This document shows, piece after piece, positions 37,953 through 46,526 of a stretch of DNA of 64,000 bases. This DNA is from Sphingobacterium sp. JB170 (lineage in GTDB: Bacteria; Bacteroidota; Bacteroidia; Sphingobacteriales; Sphingobacteriaceae). The stretch covers positions 124,001 through 188,000 of the forward strand of contig NZ_FUKU01000057.1 in assembly GCF_900163865.1 (NCBI RefSeq). Direction: 5' to 3'. The translations under genes and the position numbers were made by a program. Below the pieces are notes generated by a model that worked only from the letters and a program-made list of their open reading frames with translations, was not told where the DNA came from and made no database searches. How positions within the stretch are numbered: position 1 is the stretch's first letter; the number at the start of each line of letters is the position of its first letter.

Positions 37953-39287
37953 TTAGAAAGACAATTCTACAGTTGTCCCTGCGGTTGTAGAATTTATGGA
38001 TATTGTAATCCCATGCAGAGTAAAAACCACCGTGGCCATTGATAATCCGACGCCCTTTCCCTGATAGCCTGCCGTATTATGGCCGCGATAGAAATTATGT
38101 TTAATATTGCGCAGATCCTCGGCAGGAATACCTATTCCCCGATCCATAATTAATACAACTAAATGTCCTTGATATTCCTTAAAAATAATTTTAACTACCT
38201 GATTTCCGGAATATTTAATAGCATTTTCCAGAATGTTTCCAATGGCTAGTTCGAGAAGTTTCTCATTTCCATCGACTACTAGCGTTGCATTATCTTCAAC
38301 CTGGATATCCACTTCGATTTGTGCCTGATGATAAAGGATCATGTTTTCAACCAATTGCCACACGATTTCATCGACCCGGGTCTTACTAAACTCAAAAGTC
38401 GTTTTTGCCCCGGAGAGAAGCATCATTTTATCCAATGTTTCCTGCAGGTCAGTCGTGTATTGCTCCAACTGCAGGATCACCTGTTCGTACTCCTCTATAT
38501 TTCTTGTTCTACTTTTGGTAACTTCTAACGTTCCCAGTAGTGCCGCAATAGGTGTACGGAGCTCGTGAGAAACATAATCGATAAAATTCTTCTGTACATT
38601 GAAAGTTTCGGCAACACGTGTCACAAAATGGTTGTAAGTTTCCACCAGGTCCTCGACTTCCGCATACGTCTTGGTGAGTGTTAGGGGCTTATTAAAATTC
38701 TTAGTATCGCGGTCTTTGATTTGATCAACAATTTTAAGAATTGGCCTATAAGCAATATAGCTCAGATACTGCGAAAATAAAAATATAAACAGCATTCCCA
38801 CGACAAATACGGCAAGGAGAATATGAAAAAGAGTGCCCATCTGCGCATGAAACTCATTCATTGATGTTCTGGTAATCACGACAAAATCACCTTGATTATC
38901 TTTGTAAAGAATACCATTATACAAAAAAGAGCCGGTCGATAAAAATGCACTTTTCGCATTCCGGACTTGCGCGACAAAGCCGTTTGGGATTTCCTCGGCA
39001 GCTTCCATATCGCCGCCGTAACGACTATCAAGACTATCAAAGACGATAATATTACGACGAGAAATAGTTTTGTTTAATTGGCTCTGCACATTGCTATGCT
39101 CCAAGGATGATAGCTCGTCACGCTCCAAATAATAAATTGCCGCCAGGAGCGATTTATTCTCAAGCGACTGACGCTCCTTCTTTTCCATCTGCGTATAATA
39201 AGCGAAATAAATGAGCAACGAGAGCGCAAGCATAACGATACCAAATATAGTGACAGAATAGAGAGACAGTCGATGCTTAAGTTTCAT
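37953..39287 (-). CDS. Sensor histidine kinase (CusS-type)
   Basis: A 444-aa inner-membrane kinase with helix 1 at about 9-30, a periplasmic sensor domain at about 35-150 and helix 2 at about 152-172. A HAMP-like linker follows, then the phosphoacceptor H241 in VSHELRTPIAALLG, the N-box NILENAIKYS, G1 DRGIGIP and G2 GKGVGLSMA. It lies 2 nt after the response regulator. Its place immediately before a metal efflux set suggests sensing of periplasmic metal, as in CusS/CzcS. The sensor domain has no evident His or Cys cluster, so the signal is inferred. Confidence 0.92.
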   Translation of the reverse strand: MKLKHRLSLYSVTIFGIVMLALSLLIYFAYYTQMEKKERQSLENKSLLAAIYYLERDELSSLEHSNVQSQLNKTISRRNIIVFDSLDSRYGGDMEAAEEIPNGFVAQVRNAKSAFLSTGSFLYNGILYKDNQGDFVVITRTSMNEFHAQMGTLFHILLAVFVVGMLFIFLFSQYLSYIAYRPILKIVDQIKDRDTKNFNKPLTLTKTYAEVEDLVETYNHFVTRVAETFNVQKNFIDYVSHELRTPIAALLGTLEVTKSRTRNIEEYEQVILQLEQYTTDLQETLDKMMLLSGAKTTFEFSKTRVDEIVWQLVENMILYHQAQIEVDIQVEDNATLVVDGNEKLLELAIGNILENAIKYSGNQVVKIIFKEYQGHLVVLIMDRGIGIPAEDLRNIKHNFYRGHNTAGYQGKGVGLSMATVVFTLHGITISINSTTAGTTVELSF

Positions 39288-39289
39288 AA

Positions 39290-39976
39290 CTAGTCTGTTT
39301 TAAAGATATAGCCAACACCTTTAACCGTATAAATATATTTGGCACCCCCTTTTTCTATTTTATTGCGTAAATAGGAAATGTAAACGTCTACCACGTTGGT
39401 GTGGTTATCAAACGTTATACCCCAAACTGCATTGAGTATCTGCACGCGGCTTACCGTTTTATCTGCATTTTCTGCCAGATAGACTAATAGTTTGTACTCC
39501 CGGGGGGAAAGTTCAATTTCCGCGCCTCCCAGAAAAACCTTGTACTGTTGAAGGCTGATTGAAAGTTCACCAAACAGTAGCGTATTATCTGCGGAAACCT
39601 GCCCTTGATGTTTACTTCTACGCGTTAATGCTTTTATTCGAGACAGTAATTCGTCGAAATGGAACGGCTTGGTCAGGAAGTCATCCGCTCCATAATCTAG
39701 TGCAGCGACTTTATCTTGTACGCTATTTAATGCACTTAACATAAGCACCGGCGCATATATTTTCTTATATCGCAAAGTTTGCAACAGTTGAACACCGTCA
39801 ATTCCAGGAAGCATAATATCTAATATGATGAGATCCCATTGAATGCCGCTATAATGCTTGAGGACGTCCTCCGCATTTTTACAGAGCGTCACCAGATAGC
39901 CGCACTCCTCTAATCCTTTGATGAGAAATGCACTTATTCGGTTATCATCTTCTACGACAAGAATTTGCATAAACAA
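39290..39976 (-). CDS. OmpR-family response regulator (CusR-type)
   Basis: A 228-aa two-component regulator. The receiver domain starts MQILVVEDD with acidic pocket E9-D10-D11 and phosphoacceptor D53 in ILDIMLPGIDG, then conserved Thr/Ser and K in FLTKPFHFDEL. A winged-helix output domain (about 130-226) contains ELSPREYKLLVYL, and the C-terminus is YTVKGVGYIFKTD. It is paired with the kinase and probably controls the efflux genes downstream. Confidence 0.94.
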   Translation of the reverse strand: MFMQILVVEDDNRISAFLIKGLEECGYLVTLCKNAEDVLKHYSGIQWDLIILDIMLPGIDGVQLLQTLRYKKIYAPVLMLSALNSVQDKVAALDYGADDFLTKPFHFDELLSRIKALTRRSKHQGQVSADNTLLFGELSISLQQYKVFLGGAEIELSPREYKLLVYLAENADKTVSRVQILNAVWGITFDNHTNVVDVYISYLRNKIEKGGAKYIYTVKGVGYIFKTD

Positions 39977-40137
39977 GAATTTTTGCCAAAATACAGATTT
40001 TAGCTGACCTATGTGGAGAAAATCAAAATTCTAATCAAGCTCTAATGTCACCACACTAAAAGAGGATCGGATTAAATCTATTGGGCGATACATACTCTCT
40101 GCTCGCCGTCTCATAAAGAGACGCCGTGCATGATAGA

Positions 40138-40836
40138 TCATTTTTCAAACCTCCCGCTTACATCGGACTGCTCCCCTGTAAAATCGACCACAGTGAGCGT
40201 TACTTGATAGCTACCTTTAGGCATTTGATCCATGTCGATATGTTCGTGAAAAGTATACGTTACGGCCCCTTTTAATGGGGGACTATTAAAATCAAATATT
40301 CTTATTTCCCCTCCACTTTGGATCTTTACTTCAACAGATTTAATCCGCCTAGCAGCAGCTAATTCGGCTTCCAAATGAAGGTCCGTTCCTTTCCCATTCA
40401 GGCCTACATCTAGTGCAGAAACGTATGGCGCGGAGTTATCAACGCTTAAGCTTAGTTTAGCCTCTTTTGTGTAGATTATCGTATCTGCCGAAATCTGTTT
40501 CAACGCAAACTTATATGTACCTACACCTGCATTGATCGGAATCTGCAAGGAATCCTTCATGCTCTTGTTTTGCTGGAAAAATACGCCCTGGTAGACTTTC
40601 TCGTACGACCAGCCTTTACCGTTGATGGGCGTAATATTCAAAATAACCGAGTCGTCAGCTTCAATTGAACGGACCGAAAAACCCCAGGGAAGAACTTGTC
40701 CTAAATACCCGTGGTTTGAACCACCTGGCCCTACCCTTAGATCATCTATGGGTTCTCCAGAATGCGTACACCCCATAGATAGAACTAGTGAAAATAGGAG
40801 ACATTTTAAAATCACGGTACGAATAGAAAACTTCAT
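40138..40836 (-). CDS. DUF4625-type lipoprotein
   Basis: A 232-aa predicted lipoprotein (lipobox LSMGC, C23). The C-terminal half from about 135 carries the DUF4625 pattern GKGTDLHLEAELAAARRIKS, KVEVKIQSGG-type strand and PKGSYQVTLTVVDFTG, an Ig-like beta-sandwich. The N-terminal half repeats similar beta structure. Function is unknown. It is located between a ZIP transporter and the metal-responsive two-component genes on the same strand, and members of this family are often seen near metal or TonB genes. That association is from general knowledge, not shown here. Confidence 0.7.
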   Translation of the reverse strand: MKFSIRTVILKCLLFSLVLSMGCTHSGEPIDDLRVGPGGSNHGYLGQVLPWGFSVRSIEADDSVILNITPINGKGWSYEKVYQGVFFQQNKSMKDSLQIPINAGVGTYKFALKQISADTIIYTKEAKLSLSVDNSAPYVSALDVGLNGKGTDLHLEAELAAARRIKSVEVKIQSGGEIRIFDFNSPPLKGAVTYTFHEHIDMDQMPKGSYQVTLTVVDFTGEQSDVSGRFEK

Positions 40837-40952
40837 ATTGAATATTTTTATGGTGTGCTTGTCGAATAAAGATCAATAATCGGCATGTATAAGCTCCGCA
40901 TCAGAAAGACATAGACAAACACTAGCTTGATCAAATGGTGAGGATGCTTTTA

Positions 40953-41738
40953 CTAGTGCATATGTATATCCTGGTGATTGTGGTCCTGGTGATGTCCATG
41001 ATCATGATCTCCAAAAAGTAGGCCGGTTAGCGATAGTAGAATCCCAACCACAACGGCAATAATTTTTTTCCTATTGAAGATATGATGATCAGGTGAACCG
41101 GATTCAAATAATATCGTAGTTGATACGTGAAGAAAAATACCAACCACCACAGCCATCATCTTATTATAATACGGAGCCAAATCGCCTACTGCGTTTTCAC
41201 TGATCTCGATGCTGGTTAAATATCCGAGCGGAGTCGCCAGTGCAAAGCCGGCGATACAAAGTAATAATTTTGTTTTTGAAACACCTGCTGCAATCAACAG
41301 ACTCGCCAGCGCAAATGCGGCAGGTATGTGGTGCAGTGCAATTCCAAAGACCAGTTGCCCCTGCTTCTGTCCGGCGAGCGGCATCCCCTCCAGGAACCCG
41401 TGAAGGCATAGACTTATTAAAATAGCGTAAGGAAATGCCGTTAACTTCACCTTATCTGTATGTATATGCCCATGTTCCACCCCTTGCGAGAAATACTCCA
41501 AAACAAGCTGAAACAGAAACCCTCCCAATATATAGAGGCCTATCGTGGAAATATTTTGCCCTGCACCATGGTAAACATGTGGCAGAAGATGTAGAATGGT
41601 CAAACCAAAAAGGTAAGCGCCGCTAAAGGATAGTATAAGCTTTAGAAATGTTGAGCTATCTCTTTTGATAAAAAGTACAGCAATGCCACTGACAAATACC
41701 GAAATAAATAAAATACTGACAATGGTTATAGAATTCAT
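40953..41738 (-). CDS. ZIP-family metal transporter with His-rich tail
   Basis: A 261-aa inner-membrane protein with about eight hydrophobic segments. The ZIP core helix contains LHGFLEGMPLAG and the next HHIPAAFALASLL, which supply the metal-site histidines and glutamate. A cytoplasmic loop has EHGHIHTD, and the C-terminus ends in a run of alternating His and Asp (GDHDHGHHQDHNHQDIHMH). It probably imports zinc or a related divalent ion. It lies 77 nt after the His-rich lipoprotein gene and upstream of metal efflux genes. Confidence 0.9.
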   Translation of the reverse strand: MNSITIVSILFISVFVSGIAVLFIKRDSSTFLKLILSFSGAYLFGLTILHLLPHVYHGAGQNISTIGLYILGGFLFQLVLEYFSQGVEHGHIHTDKVKLTAFPYAILISLCLHGFLEGMPLAGQKQGQLVFGIALHHIPAAFALASLLIAAGVSKTKLLLCIAGFALATPLGYLTSIEISENAVGDLAPYYNKMMAVVVGIFLHVSTTILFESGSPDHHIFNRKKIIAVVVGILLSLTGLLFGDHDHGHHQDHNHQDIHMH

Positions 41739-41815
41739 TATATATGTATATAGGAAAAAAATCTGTTAAATAAGCCGCCGTATCGAAATGCAACACGTGC
41801 GGCCTATTGTGTCAA

Positions 41816-42529
41816 TTAATGAATATGTCCTGCCTCGGCATGGATTTCAAAAGTAAGCTCCAGCACGTTTTCTCCCGAAAAGGTTGCCTCATAATCATCG
41901 CGATTCCAATCCGTACGCTCGATTTTTCCTTTAATATCACCGTTTAATTTACGCAGTACATAAGTAACTTGCTTTGTTGCGCCCTGGTTATCCTGTCCAA
42001 CTGTGAAATACGAAAGAATACCCGTTACTTCATACTTCCCATCAACAGCAGTACCATCGCCGTAAGTACTTTCTCGCGGTTGGAAGATTGCGCCACTTTG
42101 CGTCTGCGAGTCCGGATTCAACACGAAGTCGCCGCCGATTAAAAACGCCTTATATTGATCGGCATTAGTTTTACTAGCCGTAATTTCATTTTGCATTTCT
42201 TTATCATTGTAATCCCAATATTTGAGCTCGACTTTATAAGCTGCATCAGCCTCTAAATGGAGGTGTCCATTTTCTACCGCGTCCCCCTTTTCGTTAAAAG
42301 AAATTACGACTGGATCTCCCTCTGTACCAGCGTCAAGACCATGGAAATGGTCACCATGCGCTTCCACCGATTCACCCGTAATTTCGGTCAAGATGAGCTC
42401 TGAACGTTTGATCCCTTCCCTTACCGGTTCGACGGCATCCTCATCGTTACTACACGATGAGATGGTGGTCGCTAGGAGACCAAAAAAGGCGCATGCCAAA
42501 AATAAACGATAGTGTCTTTTCATTTTCAT
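41816..42529 (-). CDS. His-rich lipoprotein, putative metal-binding
   Basis: A 237-aa lipoprotein with lipobox TISSC (C26) followed by SNDEDAVEP. Three histidine clusters stand out: H58, H61 and H63 in AHGDHFHG, H89 and H91 in GHLHLE, and H230, H235 and H237 at the extreme C-terminus. The rest is beta-rich. I do not recognise a named family. Its coexpression with a ZIP importer and the histidine arrangement suggest a zinc- or copper-binding protein on the cell surface or in the periplasm. It is the first gene after the palindromic promoter at 42617-42667. Confidence 0.75.
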   Translation of the reverse strand: MKMKRHYRLFLACAFFGLLATTISSCSNDEDAVEPVREGIKRSELILTEITGESVEAHGDHFHGLDAGTEGDPVVISFNEKGDAVENGHLHLEADAAYKVELKYWDYNDKEMQNEITASKTNADQYKAFLIGGDFVLNPDSQTQSGAIFQPRESTYGDGTAVDGKYEVTGILSYFTVGQDNQGATKQVTYVLRKLNGDIKGKIERTDWNRDDYEATFSGENVLELTFEIHAEAGHIH

Positions 42530-42616
42530 TTGTTAATTATTTAATTGTTCCACATTGCTAACTTGATAATCAGTATGCATGCTGATTTAGTTAAAATACT
42601 GCCGCGATCAGTGATG

Positions 42617-42667
42617 CAAATATAACAATAAAAACATCAAATGCAACATAGTTGCTTTTGATGTTTT
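42617..42667 (-). promoter_or_regulatory. Promoter overlapped by a 37-bp palindrome, candidate metal-repressor site
   Basis: The palindrome occupies 42631-42667: two 17-nt arms with one mismatch around a 3-nt centre, core GCAACATAGTTGC. On the minus strand a -7 box TATATTTG (42617-42624) lies 19 nt from a GTTG -33 element (42644-42647), so the -33 box is inside the palindrome. The leader to the lipoprotein ATG is about 80 nt. Fur-family repressors such as Zur bind palindromes placed like this. Assignment to Zur is inference from the metal genes downstream. Confidence 0.6.
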
Positions 42668-43395
42668 ATCTGAATTAATAGCTCTCTGAGGTCCCCGATG
42701 AAATAAATCAAAACAGTTTAAGAAACCACGATTACAAAACAAAAGGCCTTCTAGTGGTACAAAGTGTGTGTGTTTTAACATATTTCATGTCCTAAGAAAA
42801 CTAGGTATCACCTAATCAGACGATTTTCAATATTTACGACTGGGTTGAAGGCGCAAGTCGTTAGTGTTTGATTATTAAATCAGGTACTGTTAGTTAAATA
42901 TTTGTTATTGTAACGATTTAATGATAGAGAAAAAAAGATGAAAAAATATTACCAGAACGAAAACGTTTGCGCAACTTTACGCAAACGCTTGTCCTGTAAT
43001 ATGAATAATTATGTATTACAATACACAATAAAACCACTTCCAATACACCACAGCGCATACTTATCTTGTGAGGCTGCAGCAAACTAGGTCAATCAAGCGC
43101 ACTTAACTATTACAATAAACAATAACTCGGAAGCGCTAAAAGGCTTTATTCTTTAGTTAAGTCCATAACACTACGGCACTCGAATCTTACACCAGCGGGC
43201 ATCGCGCGATGGAAAATCATTAATTAATACGTATATTTAAGACACTGATTTACACAGCGCTCGTGGGCTACGGCCCGTCGAGCATGTGCAGCAAAGACGA
43301 CCTACTAAAACCGGAAAGCAACAGATTGTGGTTTGATTAATTTAGCAGACTATTTTTAGCGCAACAATACAATTATAAATTTTAAACAATTACTT
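42668..43395. other. Long regulatory-looking intergenic region before the oxidoreductase
   Basis: No gene is visible. Three ordered elements stand out. A perfect 8-bp inverted repeat CGTTTGCG/CGCAAACG is at 42964-42987. A 7-bp repeat TGTAATA/TATTACA is at 42995-43020. A GC-rich hairpin (GCTCG...CGAGC with an inner GGGC/GCCC) is at 43259-43283 in AT-rich surroundings. No clear TAnnTTTG box was found near the ATG at 43396. Confidence 0.5.
42964..42987 (+). promoter_or_regulatory. Inverted repeat resembling a LacI/GalR-type operator
   Basis: CGTTTGCG (42964-42971) and CGCAAACG (42980-42987) are perfect mirror arms with an 8-nt spacer. They are flanked by A-rich sequence, so each arm also reads like an AAACGTTTGCG half-site. 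It lies 400 nt upstream of a sugar-type oxidoreductase gene. The regulator is not known. Confidence 0.45.
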
Positions 43396-44751
43396 ATGAT
43401 GGGAAAAGACAAAATTGAAAATTCACGTAGAGACTTTATAAAGAAAGCATCGGTGGGCGTGGGTGTGCTCGGATTATCGGCTATGGGCGTAAGCGCCAAG
43501 AGCTATAGCCGAATTATGGGTGCTAATGACCGCGTTCAGGTCGGTATCGTAGGTTTTTCTAATCGATTTAAGGACACTTTGTGCCCTTCGTTTATGAATC
43601 ATGCCAAAGAACTTAACTTCGAATTCGTCGGGGTTTCGGATATTTGGAACCGCCGGCGCGATGAAGCGGAAGCCTATATCAAAGAGAAAACAGGTAACAC
43701 GATAAAAAAATATCGTAATAACGATGAGCTGCATGCGGCCAAAGGCATCGATGCGGTGATTATTAGTACGGCTGATTTTCAGCACGCATTGATGGCTGCC
43801 CAATCGGTGCGCAGTGGCAAAGATGTGTATGTCGAGAAACCAATGGCCGAGACTATGGAAGATGCGAAGATCTTGCTCAAAGCCGTTGAAGAAACAGGAA
43901 AAATATTGCAAGTGGGCTCTCAGCGCCGCAGTGCACCCAATTATATTGCGGCTAATGAATACATCAAGTCGGGTAAGTTTGGTGATATCAACATGGTCGA
44001 GATGACCTGGAATGTAAACCAGCCGGGGCGCTGGCGCTTACCCAAACTCGTCAGCGAGATCCGCGAGCAAGATACCGACTGGGACCGATTTTTAATGAAC
44101 CGGCCGAAGGTCGCCTGGGATCCGCGCAAATACCTCGAGTACCGGTTATTTTGGCCCTACTCTTCGGGCATCTGGGGGCAGTGGATGGCTCACCAAATTG
44201 ACACGGTACATTGGTTCTCGGATTTAGATCACCCGCGCAGCGTGGTGGCTAACGGCGGTATATATATGTGGAAAGATGGTAGGGAGAACCCCGACACAGC
44301 AACAGCGGTCATGGACTACGGGCCGACCGATGACATGTCCCAGGGGTTCCAAGTGCTCTACTCATCGCGGTTCACCAACTCGGCGGGCGCGATCAAGGAA
44401 CTCTATTACTCCAACGGGGGGATGCTGAACCTAGATACCAACAAAGTGTCGCCCGAAGGTGGACTCACCCAGGACTATGCTGCAGCCATGGGCATGCAGC
44501 CCAACCTCCTAGAGCCGTTCACCCTTTCTGAGTCGGTTAAGATCGCGACTTCAGCCAATACGGGCGGCGACCCGATGACTTCGCTCCATATGCGCAACTG
44601 GATGGACTGTGTGCGCAACCGCAAGACGCCGAACGCTTCAGTGAAGGCGGGCTATAACCATTCGGTGGCAAATATTATGGCAAGAACAGCGATGCAAACC
44701 GGAAAGAAGGTCACCTTTGATGATGCCAAACAAGAGGTTGTTACCAGTTAA
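43396..44751 (+). CDS. Tat-exported Gfo/Idh/MocA-family oxidoreductase
   Basis: A 451-aa NAD(P)-dependent oxidoreductase-type protein. The leader NSRRDFIKKASVGVGVLG is a clear Tat signal. The Rossmann region starts at VQVGIVGFSNRF, a variant GxGxxG with Ser-Asn. The conserved active-site stretch is DVYVEKPMAET (Lys of EKP). The C-terminal substrate domain has WMAHQIDTVHWF, with His residues near the active site. It is 34 nt upstream of a PmoA-like gene, and the pair probably acts on a sugar or sugar acid in the periplasm. The second half is noticeably more GC-rich than its surroundings. Confidence 0.88.
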   Translation: MMGKDKIENSRRDFIKKASVGVGVLGLSAMGVSAKSYSRIMGANDRVQVGIVGFSNRFKDTLCPSFMNHAKELNFEFVGVSDIWNRRRDEAEAYIKEKTGNTIKKYRNNDELHAAKGIDAVIISTADFQHALMAAQSVRSGKDVYVEKPMAETMEDAKILLKAVEETGKILQVGSQRRSAPNYIAANEYIKSGKFGDINMVEMTWNVNQPGRWRLPKLVSEIREQDTDWDRFLMNRPKVAWDPRKYLEYRLFWPYSSGIWGQWMAHQIDTVHWFSDLDHPRSVVANGGIYMWKDGRENPDTATAVMDYGPTDDMSQGFQVLYSSRFTNSAGAIKELYYSNGGMLNLDTNKVSPEGGLTQDYAAAMGMQPNLLEPFTLSESVKIATSANTGGDPMTSLHMRNWMDCVRNRKTPNASVKAGYNHSVANIMARTAMQTGKKVTFDDAKQEVVTS

Positions 44752-44785
44752 TCAATTAGAGCACATATTATACTAAAGAAGAAAA

Positions 44786-45853
44786 ATGATCAAAAATATT
44801 CAACTGTCCACTACTGCTATGCTAGGAGGACTTACCCTATTTATGGGCTGTGCGGGGCAGTCCGCTGAAGAACAAACACATTTTCAGATCGTGGAGAACG
44901 CCGCCGAAAAGCGCGTGGACATCACTGTTGACGGCGAGCCCTTTACTTCCTATATCTATCCCCAAGAGCTCATGAAGCCCGTATTATACCCCTTACGCAC
45001 GACCAAAGGAACGCTTGTCACGCGAGGATGGCCTTTAGACCCACGGCCGGGAGAGCGCATAGATCACCCGCACCATGTTGGCATGTGGTTTAATTACGGC
45101 GACGTGAACGGATTAGACTTTTGGAATAATTCGACGGCTATTCCGGAAGAAAAAAAAGATGGTTACGGCACAATCAAGCATGTTTCAGTCGATGAGATAC
45201 ATGCAGAAGATGATAAAGCGACCCTATCGGTAAGCATGGACTGGCAAGGGCCAGATGGTACGAGCCTGCTTAGTGAAAAGACTACCTATGTTTTCAGCCA
45301 AGAAGGTGATCAACGTGCTATAGCCCTAAACACCACATTAACGGCTTTAGACCAGGACGTTTCTTTTCGCGATAACAAAGAAGGGTTAATAGGAATTCGC
45401 GTGGCCCGCGAGCTGGAGCACCCGTCCGATACGCCAGAAAAGTTCACGGATGCCAACGGCATTGCGACCGAGGTTGCTCAGCTCAACAACGAAGGCGTGA
45501 ACGGAAAATACATTAGCAGCGAGGGCCTTCAGGGCGATAGCGTCTGGGGCAAGCGTGCAAAGTGGGTTAATTTAACGGGACAGATAGGTGAGGAACCCAT
45601 TTCACTTGTTATTCTCGACCATACGGCCAACACCGGTTACCCAACGTATTGGCACGCGCGTGGTTATGGGTTATTTGCAGCAAACCCGCTGGGTCAAAAG
45701 GAGTTTAGCGAAGGCAAAGAAACATTAGATTTTAAGCTAGGGGCCGGCGAGTCGGTGACATTTAAGTATAAAGTCCTTATTAATTCAGGAAACCTACTTT
45801 CGGACCAGGAAGTAAACACAGCCTTTGACACCTTCGCGTCCAGCACCAACTAG
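44786..45853 (+). CDS. PmoA-like (DUF6807) lipoprotein
   Basis: A 355-aa exported protein with lipobox LFMGC (C22) followed by AGQSAEEQ. It contains the hallmark of the PmoA/DUF6807 family, RIDHPHHVGMWFNYGDVNG, with a run of histidines, and the later YPTYWHARGYGLFAANPLG. The name PmoA is historical, and proteins like this in Bacteroidota lie beside Gfo/Idh oxidoreductases in sugar-related loci. Catalytic activity is unknown. It is transcribed with the preceding oxidoreductase and followed by a strong terminator. Confidence 0.85.
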   Translation: MIKNIQLSTTAMLGGLTLFMGCAGQSAEEQTHFQIVENAAEKRVDITVDGEPFTSYIYPQELMKPVLYPLRTTKGTLVTRGWPLDPRPGERIDHPHHVGMWFNYGDVNGLDFWNNSTAIPEEKKDGYGTIKHVSVDEIHAEDDKATLSVSMDWQGPDGTSLLSEKTTYVFSQEGDQRAIALNTTLTALDQDVSFRDNKEGLIGIRVARELEHPSDTPEKFTDANGIATEVAQLNNEGVNGKYISSEGLQGDSVWGKRAKWVNLTGQIGEEPISLVILDHTANTGYPTYWHARGYGLFAANPLGQKEFSEGKETLDFKLGAGESVTFKYKVLINSGNLLSDQEVNTAFDTFASSTN

Positions 45854-45913
45854 CCTGCGGCCCGGTCTGATAGTTATTTAAGCAGATCGTTCACAATAAA
45901 AAACATGACCAAA

Positions 45914-45946
45914 AAAAGTCCGAGCTCACTGGTAGTTCGGACTTTT
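45914..45946. terminator. Bidirectional intrinsic terminator
   Basis: AAAAGTCCGA (45914-45923) pairs with TCGGACTTTT (45937-45946). Three more pairs, one of them G-T, shorten the loop to 7 nt. T-rich tails follow on both strands, so it can end the PmoA-like transcript from the left and the 62-aa gene from the right. Confidence 0.88.
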
Positions 45947-45969
45947 CTATTTTGTACATTTCTAGCACA

Positions 45970-46158
45970 CTAGGAAGAAATATCGGTATCCAAATCTTCT
46001 AAAATAGCAACGATGGTGTCATCCTCGATTGAAATTTTCTGAAGAAGAGTTTGAATTTTTAGCGAATCTTTAAGCTTAACAGCCTCTTCATACGCGGCAA
46101 ATAAACCTTCTGCTTTTAAACGTTCTTGCACGTCTTTTTCTGAATAATCTTTTTCCAT
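45970..46158 (-). CDS. Small acidic protein of unknown function, 62 aa
   Basis: The product MEKDYSEKDVQERLKAEGLF... is charged and predicted mostly helical, with no signal or membrane segment. It ends in an acidic, isoleucine-rich stretch (EDLDTDISS). I do not recognise a family. Support for a real gene comes from an AGG-type ribosome-binding sequence just before the ATG, consistent codon use and the terminator 24 nt after its stop in the right orientation. Confidence 0.6.
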   Translation of the reverse strand: MEKDYSEKDVQERLKAEGLFAAYEEAVKLKDSLKIQTLLQKISIEDDTIVAILEDLDTDISS

Positions 46159-46315
46159 AACTATAACCTAAAGTCAAATTCATTCGGATAGAACCATTAA
46201 TCGATTTAAGTTTTACCACTGTGGAGATAACAAGCGGCTCCAAGAAAAGTTTACCGCGCGCGCAATTGTGCATTTTAAAAACCTTTCCTAGCCGCTGTAA
46301 TAGTCAACATTCACT

Positions 46316-46353
46316 GATCAGCTGCATTCGTGGTATCACCAGCTGATCTTTTT
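46316..46353 (+). terminator. Orphan rightward intrinsic terminator
   Basis: GATCAGCTG (46316-46324) and CAGCTGATC (46340-46348) form a perfect 9-bp stem with a 15-nt loop, followed by five T residues on the plus strand only. No plus-strand protein gene lies between it and the previous terminator at 45946. It may end a small RNA or a transcript antisense to the 62-aa gene. Confidence 0.65.
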
Positions 46354-46459
46354 CAAAATTGTAGGGATTCTCTCAGTCCGTATAAATATCTTCACCCAGG
46401 CTGAAGCCCCTACGCGCGCCGATGGACGATCACCCTTTCTGAACTCAGGCAGTTTTTGC

Positions 46460-46467
46460 TATCTTTG
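46460..46467 (+). promoter_or_regulatory. -7 promoter box of the DUF1456 gene
   Basis: TATCTTTG matches TAnnTTTG exactly, 59 nt before the ATG at 46527. No obvious TTTG -33 partner is present. Confidence 0.5.
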
Positions 46468-46526
46468 GGCGCACTAGGGTGCTAAAACAAACAAATTAGA
46501 AATTTCCAGCTAAACACATTTATGCC

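Larger units (their letters stand above)
46159..46526. other. Intergenic region between the 62-aa gene and the DUF1456 gene
   Basis: 368 bases holding the leftward promoter region of the 62-aa gene, the orphan terminator at 46316-46353 and the rightward -7 box at 46460-46467. No protein gene is seen. Confidence 0.5.

Noticed and set aside
43474..43911. 145-codon minus-strand frame inside the Gfo/Idh gene
   Set aside because: Antisense to the Tat leader and Rossmann domain of a real gene, with no independent support.
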